The notes below the pieces were generated by a model that searched no databases, was not told where the DNA came from, and saw only the letters and a program-made list of their open reading frames with translations. A DNA stretch of 64,000 nt from Phoronis australis (Eukaryota > Phoronida > Phoronidae), in contig NMRA01000182.1 in assembly GCA_002633005.1 (NCBI GenBank), positions 259,077 through 323,076 of the forward strand. Direction: 5' to 3'. This document shows, in pieces, positions 53,001-64,000 of this stretch (its first letter is position 1; the number at the start of each line of letters is the position of its first letter). A program made the position numbers and the translations under genes.

Positions 53001-56000
53001 ACAGAATACTGCCACCTGCTTTCCTAACCTGTGTTACCAGGGGTTACAAACCACAAGTGTGTCAATCTTTGTTCACCCATTACCTGTTACATAATCTGGT
53101 AAAGGTAGAGATAATACCGACTATCTTGCAAAACAACCATGTACTTAATTGAATAATTTGGTTGATATTTTTTGGTTATTGGTTTCGTTTTTTAAGCCAC
53201 TTTCATTTCTTTGAGGCAGCTTCACTTTTTGTTTGCTCTGTTCACAACATTTATTTCCCTTGTTTAGTTCCCTTAGCTGCACTGCCTCTCATTGTTGAGA
53301 CCAACTAAACCACACTGACGGAATATGTTATTGTCACGCGGGGGTTGTATGAAGAAATGTTTTGTTAATCGCTTTATGTAAAAACAAAGGTCAATACATG
53401 TCGTTACATCATGGAAATATCCATACAGTGAATCTGTTGTTTCTTGCGTGCTTTTACTGCCCTGTTCTCTGTTAGAGTTGTATGTTCTTCGCCCACTATT
53501 CCCTGTGTTCTATTTATAGAGTGCCTTGACCCCTTGTACAAATAGACTGGTCCAAGTCAATTGATATCTAATGTAAATCAGCCTCTTGGTGAGGTTATTG
53601 TGTGCTGGCTGATCCAGCTGCCTTTTCCAACCTATTTGGACTGGACTGGGAAGAGGAATTTAAAGATAACTAATTTGTTGAAGGAGGGGAAGGTTATTTT
53701 TTCAGATAATGTTTTTGTTCTTTATGTTACTATGTGATGCAGTGTGTATCTTGTAGACTGACCTGTGGTTTAAATGTATACATGTGTGGACTTGGTCAGG
53801 TGATAGTTGGAAGACATTTTGTACTCAGAGGGTGTGATATGCCTAACATTTTTGTTCCAAATGATGGAAATTTTCAAAGGAATAGAAAAATTAGCTATCC
53901 TGTAGGTTAGTTGGATAGTTGAGCTCAACAAACGTGTTAGTTTCATAACGTTTTCTTTAATATTTTGGGAAAACTTCTGTGTCAAAATGTGACAAATATT
54001 GTCCTAGCCATTGAGGATGTGTTGTGAGTCATGTACTTCACCTAATTTTGTACACTGAGCTTGGGTTGAATAATTACTGTTTTTAATGAACATAGTGTTT
54101 TAAGAAATCTATCAACAAGTAGCATTTGGCATTATTTGTGATTATGCTTTGTCAAAAGTTGTAAAAAAAATATTGCTTTTATAATGCTCAAGCTATTTTG
54201 GAAATGATTCACACTGCTATGGTATCTTTATTAGCTTTCCTGGGTATTTGGGTAATTTTCTGGTGTGGATAGATGTTTGCTGGTTTCCCCAGTTATCTCA
54301 ACAGGTATAACAACAGTGCACGTTAGGGTTTTCATAACCAGGCAAGTTGAAGGAAATCAATCTTATGGACTTTGACTTTATTGTTGATTGACCTGGCTAC
54401 GACCATGATGAGTATGCGCCACTTCACTAGTTACCTTCACTGGTCTTGCTGAGAGTGCTAAATACAGGAATTTTAAGCAAATTACATTTGTTTTCTATAG
54501 TCAAAAAGTTTGATGCTGGATCTTTGATGGGATTAGTTATAAATCTTGAATTTACACTTTACTTTCATAGTGGCAATAAAGCTGCCTTTGGTCATGAGCT
54601 ATGACACTTTCTATTTTGAAACTGATCTCAAATTCATGGATGATTTCTGAGCTATAGAGGAACTGAGATTTCGGTAGTATATAGCTTAAGAGAGCACGCT
54701 CTGTGCATAAAGTGACACGCTGCAATATGCCAACTTATAGAGCCTGCAATAACGAAGTGTCAGAATTGTCTCTTATCTGAATAATAAGGAACAAGTTGCT
54801 GCCATGTTTACAGCCACATAAGTAGTCTAAACCATTAGTTATTTTTTACCGAAGGTGGGTTTACAAAAGTTCTTTTTGTGGCATTAAATAATTAGACTGT
54901 ATAATTCAAGCTGTATTCATTGCATTATATAGGGTAGGCATACATTTAGACTTCAAACCAATAACTGGCAGTCTTTCTCTGTGTGAGCTTCCTTTGTTGT
55001 CAAGACTCACTGTTATTGAAAGTGTTATTCACTGTGTGCCATGTGGCCAACTGGTAAGTCACTGGTGATAAGTACAGGTCAAAGGGGTTCTGTTGGAGGT
55101 GATCACCTAGTCTAGGCATTGCTCATCCATTCTGGGTCATTTATATAGGTTGAGGGTAGAATTCTGTTGATTCCTGAGGAATTATGTTTGGTAACTTAAC
55201 CTATGATAAAGTTTGTGTGTATTGGCATTTGATTATTGGATGAATGTTTAGTCAATGACTGTTCAACCATTGTTTCATTGTTCAAATGCATACTTCCCTT
55301 TTCTGATGTTTAATTATTGTATGGTTTCTGCTGAAATATGGTCTTTTTCCGTAACTACTCTTTAACAGACAGAGAAAGATATTTAGGGACTTGCTACTGA
55401 TTTAGACGTAATCAGTTTCATTTTCATAATGAGAGGCTTGTAAATTGACTGGAAAGGAATATTTCATTGAAGTTATTGCTTTTTTACCTTGGGTTGAGGA
55501 AAGTATAAAGGTTGGACATTATCATCATTGTTATACAAAAATAAACCCTGGTATTCAGTTAGATTTGTTCTCATATCAGTGACTTCTGATCTGAACACAG
55601 ATTAGGCTAAAAGCTAAAATATCATGAACAAAGGTCAGGCAAGGCTGGGAGTTTGTGGATGGGCACCGTTTTTCCCATTTTGTCTTAGGAGAAGTACCTT
55701 GAGTTGTTAAGACTGGCCATGTCTTCATCTTGATAATTTATGTTTGAAGTTTAAGTATTTATTTTGTTATTTATTGAAGAAATGTTTAAAAACCTTAAAT
55801 TATATTAAGTTATATAATGCTGTACAGGTGATATAACTATTACTTCGGGACGCGTCGTTTCACTCTGTGGTGAGAGTCTGATGATTTGATTTAATTTTGC
55901 AAATTTAGAAGCAAGGGAAAATTGTGAAATGTGGCAAGTCTACACATGCAATGATGTGCTTGTTTTCTTTGGTTATACTGTGGTTAGAATGGATTTATTT

Positions 56001-59000
56001 AAATTGTTGTGATATTTACTCCATTCTTATTTTATGTCACTTGGAAATAAGGGATGCCTGGCTTGCCGAAGCACCACACACAAGCTGATTTTAATTTTAG
56101 AAATATGTTATGCCATTAGCTCTAACTTTTTATGAATATTGGCCTTGGTTATTTAATTTTATGTTCAGAATTTTATTTATTGCTTTCATATGTAAGACAC
56201 CAAACATGTTAGGGTATTAAAATAAGAGTTTCATAGTTCACACTTATTTGCTTTGTTCATTATTTTATTGTAGTTGAAACAAGGATGTGGCTTATGTTTA
56301 GTGCTACTCAGCTGTCATTCTTGAATTCTTAACCAAATTGCTTCTACGTTTACAAACATTATCATCTAATCTTGAATTGTTTTTTAATATTTTAAAATTG
56401 TAGTATGCACTCTTTAGTGTTGATAATAATCATGTTATTTGGTATAGGTTATTTCTTGTCAAGCTTTTTATTAATTAAATATGTCAAATCACAGTTTTTG
56501 TTGAGTGATTGCTTCACTACTGATACTTTTGCGGACATCTCGGAATGTTTCACGTTTTTCAACATTGATTTGGGTCTGATCGTTTTGTGGTCTGTGTTAC
56601 TTAACAATCATGTTGTTAAACTTTATTGTGTTTTTAGAAATGGCTGTAGTTTCTGTGGTAAATGCCTGATGATTGTGTTGGTTGTCCTGAGTTTTTGTCA
56701 GTACAGTCGTTTATAAATCAACATGATGTTCCTATGAACAACCTGTTTTGAGTGTTGCTCTGTTTGGCATTTGTCAAATTGTGATTCTTAGACTTTAATA
56801 GTAATTTTGGCTGAATGAAATCATATAAACTTTCCAAGAAATTGGGAAATGAACACAATAAAAACTTGTATGACCCCAGTAGGAAATTTCTGACAATTTG
56901 GTATCTTTCTTAATGATTTTTGTTGTATGGTGAGGGAAAATGGTTTTAAGAAAAAAAAACTAGCCAAAAAAGGAAAGTCTCATAATGGATGGCTAAAGTA
57001 GTGGTTCACTTTTGCTTAACAACGTCTTTAGCATTAAGTGTTACATAATTCCTATTTACAGTCTAAAAATCGAAATCATGGAATTAGCTGTTTCAAACTT
57101 TTCTCAGATTTATTTTCCGTTACTGTAGTTGGTTTCTAAAAGGAACCAAACCGACATTTGGTGGCTCATTGTGGATGGTTTGACATCCTTTTTACTTGTT
57201 AACATGCTCTTTTGAGGATGTATGTCATATATATCATGATGTGGATACGTTTGAAATGCCATTGTATGTGTAGGTAGTGAATATGAAATTAATACCCCTT
57301 TAAAATAAGTGTTCAAAACCATTCTCAGTGGACTGTATTGATGCAGAAACTCTGTTAAACACTGCGAACTCGTGCTGTCTTTATACGAATGTGATTCACT
57401 GAATGATGAAAACTTGAGCCATGTTTCTGAAACTGTGAACTTGCTCTGTTTAAATCAATCATTTTGTTTTTTAACAATTTGTTTTTATTGAAAGCATGTT
57501 CACTCACCTTGAAGATTTTCTGTTATAAGCCCACTGGTTGAATCTCAAGATGGACCTTTCTGAAGAAAACTCGAGTAATGTACTTATGCATTGTGTTGTT
57601 TTGGCCCTGTATCATGTCCAGGAGTTCCAACAATGGATAAATGGGAGATATCTCGAATATAAATGTGACAAAGCAGTAGGAGGTCTGGGTCTCCCTGGAT
57701 TCTCGCCTGACGAGGAGTGTCTGTGTGATTTCAGAAGACTCCATTGTTGCTTTTTGTTTCAGGTATATCATGCCAGTTAGCGGTAACAACATGGATCATG
57801 ACCCTTCCAGCCATGAACTGCCAGCTAGCTTACAGCTTAGACCCTCAAAGAGTTACAAAACTCAGACAGGTAGGGCTTTGTCAGTGTGTGTTTCTGTACG
57901 CTCGCGAAGTTTGGTGAACATGCAAGATGGGCGGAGTTGACAAAGACAGTGTGAATTCGTTTATTCACAGTCATTTAACAGTGGGACTTTTGCATGAATC
58001 GTTTCAATATCCCACCACTCAACAGTGTTAATTTGTACTGAAAGAAATAACGAAAAATGTCAAATGCCACTGCCTTACTTGCAAATCTCCATCACTGTTG
58101 GGCTGCTGGTGGCACTGAATGTTGTCTACCAAATACTTGAAAAAAGGCATTTCATTATGTTGGGGTGGTATTACAAAATGGCTGTTAATTGCTTTTGATC
58201 AGAGTAGGGTACACTTGTGTAAGCTGGATTCATTTTGAGTTTATTTATTTTTTTGTTTTTGATTGGTCAGCTCATTAAATAGAGCAAAATCTCTGATATC
58301 CAACGATAATAATTAAGTAATGTGTCTTTCTTCATTTTTTAAGGTCTTCTAGTGAATGCCAACTCATTTCAAAACACTGTCTTGTTGTAGTTATAGCGCA
58401 GAACATGACTATGGGAATGTATCAGTTTGGTGCTACGTATCTTCCATAGAAAAATGTCAAAATAATATTTTCCTATTTGGCCATATTGTGTCCTAATTTG
58501 GTGACATTTCTAAGAACTGTTTTTTCTCAAGTGTTTCATATTGGAGTTTTTATGAGCTCGGGGTGTCTATTTGGAAATTATCAAGTTAGGACATAAAATC
58601 AAATCCTAATATTTGCCTGGCTGTATATCTGGAAGACACTAATAGACATTGTGGTGAGTAAACACTGTGGCCAGTTTGCAAATATGAAACCAAGGGTGTC
58701 ACTACATCACATTGTTGATGAATCATTGTCTGATTTGTCCCCCCCAGGTAGAAGTTTATTGTTGAAAATTGGCTTTTGTTATGATTTTGGTGTTCATTTT
58801 CCATAACACAGGGAAAGTTCTAGGATTCAACTGTGTTTTTTTCCCAAATGTACACCGTGGGCGTATCTGTGAAAACTTTTCTTATGTACATATTATCTAC
58901 AGCTAATGGGCATTATGTAAAGATGTGTCTTTATGCGGAGAACTCTGATAGGCACGTGTGTCTGTTGAGCTTCATTTACTGGGGGCAAGCAGATATCACT

Positions 59001-62000
59001 CGTTTATGCATGGTCTGTCATGTCAATTCTTAGCACTTCTGCATTTTATTTAATACCCAACTGTCAAGCTCTCTTGAACACTTTCATAGTACATTGTGTA
59101 TTTGAGAGGTTGGCCCACTTTTAAGATTGGAAAGGACAATTACGTTTGTGTCCTTGGATTGTAAGTGTAAGAAATCCTTATGTTTGCACTCAGCATAGTT
59201 ACGTAAATTGTGGTCAGTGCCTCCTGTTCGAATAAGCAGCTGTGGACATTAATGGTAAAATCTCACCAGTTTAAGGTAATGATTGCCAATCTTTGTTTAT
59301 TTTTTCCAAAAATCCATTGTTAAGATATTGTATAAAATTACGGGACATCTTTACTTTCAACAGACTTCAACTGGTACTTTAAAAATTCTCCAGTTTTGGC
59401 AGTCTTGAAAATTTGGGACAACAATATTCAATCCAACATTGAATGTTTTTGATTCTGAAGATTAGGAGATGGGGAATTTTGATGTTCATCATATTTCTCA
59501 AATATGGAACACTGCATTTTGTATCAGTGGAGTCTAAAAATAGACTTGGCAGTTAATAATATCATTGAAAACAGCCATCGAAGCAATGTTTTCATGAGTC
59601 TCCATAGTGTACAACAGCGAGGTAAATTATTGTTTGACGTTGATTGTAATTCTTGAATGTGGTACGTAGCCAATATTGTCTATTTCTAAAATTTGGTACA
59701 AGCTCTGACTTTAAGCAAAATAACAAATTTTTCACTGTCCCAACCTGGAGAATTTTTACTGTATTGAAAAACCATAATTGGCCATTTTCAGGCCTTCTGA
59801 TTTTTCATGTTTTTAGCAAGTTTGACCAGTTTGCCTGAAAATTTTCACGCATATCATTTGCTCTATGTCCAAAGAATCTGTATTTCAGATTTTCTTTCGA
59901 ACAATGGAGATACAGTCTGTCAAAAAGGAAGCCTTACAGCCGCTTTAAACCATGTTTTTGTTTTAGAATCTTTAACTTTCTTCACTCAGGAGTTCAAGGG
60001 TGAGATGCCCACTACTTAGTCTGATTGAATTTCTTTATTTGACCGCTGGTCCCGATGACTCAGTGGACTAGAGCATGTGCACGGTTAGCAGGAGGTCCCG
60101 TGTTCAAGTCCAGGTTGGATCAGAAATCTTTTCAGACTTATATTTATTAAGTCACATGATATGGCCACAGGTGGCGTGTTGACCAGACTTAATAACGTTT
60201 TGCGATTTCTTCACTTTTTGCTCTTCCAAAGCAAGGATCATCACATTCTTATCCTTGACTGAATTCAAATATAATACTATAGAATTGCCTGTAATTCCCC
60301 TGACATCCACATTGCCTTGGCGGCCGAAACTTACCCCTTGTGACAAGCAAGTTAATATGCGCCGTTATTGCCCTTTAAGATGTTTTCTAAGCAGGATTTT
60401 GACGTATGATATCTCTACTGTTTGAGGTTAAATTAATGTTCTCTGTGTACAAACCACACAAATTTTATAGTTTAAATATGAAAGTCATCTGCATTTTAGT
60501 TTTTGTTTTGGAAATTTATGTTCAAATTAGAAATGACACTTTCCACACAAATTGGTGGTCACGTGATCATAAGTGACTGTCTGGTGTTCTGAGCCTTGGA
60601 TTCAGCTTTTCATTCATTTTGGATTCAGAAAATATATACTTAGATGGACTGACAATGAACATCTATAATCAATTTTGGCAAAGCATGGAAAGGCTTCAAG
60701 AAGGTTGACACTTGCCTTAAAACACAATATGGCGGAAAAGTGATAATTATACAATAGCATTTTCGCTCTTACCTGTTGCTATGCTCGTCTTGTGGTTAGG
60801 CAGGTCAGTAGCTTGAGGAGAGGTCCAAGATAGCCAGGGATTGTTTCTTGATGGTTGCCTTGTTTTTTTTTGTTGGCTATGCTTAGTCTGTTTTACGAAC
60901 TCAGACTAAGGCTAAAGGTCAGGAAATCTGTCTCTAACTTTAATCCAAAAGACAGAAATCTGTAGCCTGCTCAGGTGCATACCAAATGCCAAAGGAAAGA
61001 GCCGCTTTTGGCTATTTGTAGTCAAGTACTTGACTTTTGAAATAGGCCCACGGTCTTGTTTACCTTTTGAAAACTGAATTGTTGGTGGGTTCTGTAGTAG
61101 ACCCTGTGGGACAGTGTGCTGTGTGTACACTCTACCCTGTAGGGACACTGTGCTGTGTGAACACTCTACCCTGTGGGACACTGTGCTGTGTGAACACTCT
61201 ACCCTGTGGGACACTGTGCTGTGTGAACACTCTACCCTGTGGGACACTGTGCTGTGTGTACACTCTACCCTGTGGGACACAGTGCTGTGTGAACACTCTA
61301 CCCTGTGGGACACTGTGCTGTGTGAACAGTCTCACTTTTATGTTAGACTAGCTTGGAAAATAACAGAAAACAATTTTGTCTTTTGTTTAAAATCTGATCA
61401 GATTTTTACAACACTTGTAATTTGTTATTGTGAAAATTCTCCAGTTTAGGACACTAAAATTCAAGCCGAAATTGAATATTCGTGTTTCTGAAGATTGGGA
61501 CATGTGCGTTTTTGGTGTTCATCGCGTTTCTCACATATGCGTTCTGTATCAACAGTCTGGAAATAGACTTGGGGTCCGTTCCACGAAACTAACTTAAGTT
61601 CATTTTTGATTTAAGTCTTTTTGATTTGTCTTAACTTTCATACTTTGAAACTTCCACAACCGGTAAGATAGTTAAAATTAAGACAAAATTTTTACCGAAT
61701 ACTTTATTCAAAGTTAAGATCTCTTTCTTGAAACGGTATCGAGACAAATTTAAGTCTTAACTTAAGATTCACTAAAATTTAAGATTTGTCTTAGGTAAGT
61801 CAGTTTTGTTGGAACGGGCCCCTGGTCTATTCATAAAGTCATCAAAAACAGCCGCCGACGCAACATTTTCAAGTGACCCTGCATTATGTAACATCGAGGT
61901 GAATGATTGGTTGTGGTTGATCAAAATTCTTGGATTTAGGACGGCCAATATCACCAATTCTGGACAAAAATTATTGCCAAAATTACTTTTTTTTGTTTTT

Positions 62001-64000
62001 CAAGGTCTAACATTGTGAATGCCCACATTTTTTTCAAAATATTTCCTGATGTTAGTTGTGATACAAAACATGCTTTTGTTAAAGCATTAATGTGATGCTA
62101 CATATTTTTATGAAAAAATAAACTAAAGTTTCATTTGTCCGCCACATTGTGTCATAAATTGGTGACATTTTTCAATATTCCAAATTTTTCGTACGAGAGT
62201 TCTTACCCTTGAGGTTACACAGTGCTCATCGTCCACCATATTTCTGTTTTGTCTATGATTATATTACTTGAGATTGTTTTCCAAGGTGTGTGGTGTGTCT
62301 CTGGTATTGAAGAGGGAGCCATGTTTGGGCCATTTGTTGGTGAAAAGTTGAAGAAGTTGCGCTCAACCAGTGACTCCGCGTATGTCTGGGAGGTAGGGAG
62401 AATTGAATAATTCCCATCTTTGTGAATGCAAGCTGTCGCCTTATGCATGTTAAGGAATTGGCTTATATTTGTTAATGTGAAAATCACACCTAAGCGCTAT
62501 AAAATGCACTTTTGATTAATGCAAAAATTTGAAGTAGTTTGCTTGGCCCTTGGGGCCATCAGTTCATTACTTTGCACAATTTTTTATTGCTGATTCCATG
62601 ATCCATGACTAAATTTTCAATGGCTGATGGAGCGTATTTCTTGCTCCTGGTTTCAAGTCATTTTATGCTGTCTCTTGCCGGTAAATAGTTACGTAGTCAT
62701 TGGCTGCCCTAAAGAACAGTAGTCAATGTGTTGGTCTAACAGATTTTCTGTTCCATATTCCAAATTCAGTTTCAATGTTTAATCTTCCAAGCTAGGCTGA
62801 ATTCATAAGGCTAGTTTCTGGCAAGACAAGATTGCAAGTTTGCATGATATTTTAATGCGTTACGAGCACAAAACATGTTCTCATTGGCTTTCACTTACAA
62901 AAGAACACGCCCGTCGTTTCTTACGAATCTTGAAAATCATGGATCTCCACTAGACTTTTAGAGTATGAAAACAAGTTGTACATCATGGCACTCAGTTTGT
63001 GGTGAAAGTGGCTTTGTTATTTCTTAGAATCTTCAATCTGACCCCGTGAACCCGTGAAACAAGATTTTTTTTTACTATGGCATGGGGTTTCAATAACATG
63101 ATCAAATATCATTTGACATGAATAATCAGTGGGGAATCTTAAAAATGCTGTTATAATAGTTTTCTAAATATGGTTTCATTTTCAATTTATGCAACTCATG
63201 AAAAGTGGAACTTTTCAAAAACAATTCCTACAGCGTTTTTGAGAACAGTGCTTAAGCATAGTATGTGAAATGCTCGTATGAATTGGAATAATTGTTTATG
63301 AGATGTGTCGTTCCAAAGTTAGCCACATTTGCACGTTTTTGTGGAGTAACCTGAATGTTATTGAACTGTGTTTGCAGATTGTTGATGAGCGGACCAGTCG
63401 TTACCTGTACTCCATTGACGCCACAGATCCCAGCAAGTCTAACTGGATGAGACATGTCAAGTGCGCTCAATACTTTGAGGATCAGAACTTAGTCTCAGTT
63501 CAGAGAGACGGCAACATCTACTATCGAGCTATTCGGGTCAGTCAAGTTGTATTTTGATTAATGCTGCAGTACAATAACCCTTGTTCTGTGTGAGCAACTG
63601 AGGTTTGATTTAGTTCACCGCTATGAAATTTGGTCTCGGTGTTACCTTTACTTAGTTGAGAAGTGATTTCTAGGCTTGGAAGGAGCTGACAGTGCGTTAT
63701 TGCTTGATGTCATTCTTGGCGTATGAAATGCCATGACGGCATCCAGGGGCAGCTCCACGATTTTTAGTTAGGGGGGCAGGGCAGAGTATTAGCCTGAATT
63801 TTGCCCATTAGACATTCACACCCCCGAAGTGCCAAATGGATTATGGGGGAATTTTAGGGGGGGCATGGCCCCCTTGACCCCCCCCCCCCCTTAAATCCGC
63901 CATTGGCATCTTGTAGAGCCCAGTCTCAATGATAACAAACCATCAGTTGTTTCCAAGGCCTCAAACCACCTCTAAATTTTATAGCTGTCAGTGGTCTAAA

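Overview
This is metazoan nuclear DNA: AT-rich, with short exons bounded by GT..AG introns, one intronless gene, and many short non-autonomous repeats (foldbacks, MITE-like elements, tRNA-derived SINEs, minisatellites). The proteins and the repeat style fit a marine invertebrate, most likely an invertebrate deuterostome such as a hemichordate, echinoderm or cephalochordate. The sequence alone does not fix the species. Assembly defects are present: a run of Ns at 7334-7496, and single Ns at 4912 and 11885.

Five protein-coding loci can be supported. (1) Minus strand, 183-2839: three exons of a Lys/Arg/Ser-rich, RS-domain nuclear protein, open at both ends. (2) Plus strand, 13039-15779: a complete four-exon gene for a 307-residue centrin-like EF-hand protein with a long charged N-terminal extension. 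(3) Plus strand, 19634-21190: an intronless 518-residue major-facilitator transporter resembling the MFSD4/NaGLT1 group. (4) Minus strand, 23654-41086: eight exons of wdr77 (MEP50, the WD40 partner of the arginine methyltransferase PRMT5), lacking only a secure first coding exon. (5) Plus strand, 57763-63536: three exons encoding most of the PR/SET domain of a PRDM-family zinc-finger regulator that runs off the right edge. The loci look like unrelated neighbours, not a functional cluster.

Layout: 1-2.9 kb RS gene; 3-13 kb repeats, including a ~1.4 kb palindrome, an extra copy of one of its arms, an inserted inverted-repeat element, a 176-bp tandem repeat and an ~885-bp direct duplication joined at an N; 13-15.8 kb EF-hand gene; 15.8-19.6 kb copies of a GCGCGCACCC-ended element; 19.6-21.2 kb transporter; 21.8-22.4 kb nested SINEs and a MITE; 23.4-42.9 kb wdr77, whose introns hold two ~1.5 kb repeats and other foldbacks; 43-57.7 kb AT-rich, T-biased DNA without recognisable exons; 57.7-64 kb PRDM gene.

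The most interesting observation is regulatory. The two ~1.5 kb repeats in the wdr77 introns each carry eight same-strand matches or near-matches to the CTCF core motif (CCASYAGRKGGCRS), mostly spaced ~140-160 bp apart. A second intronic repeat carries inverted pairs of the POU/octamer motif. No defence system, operon or other clearly new multi-gene system was found.
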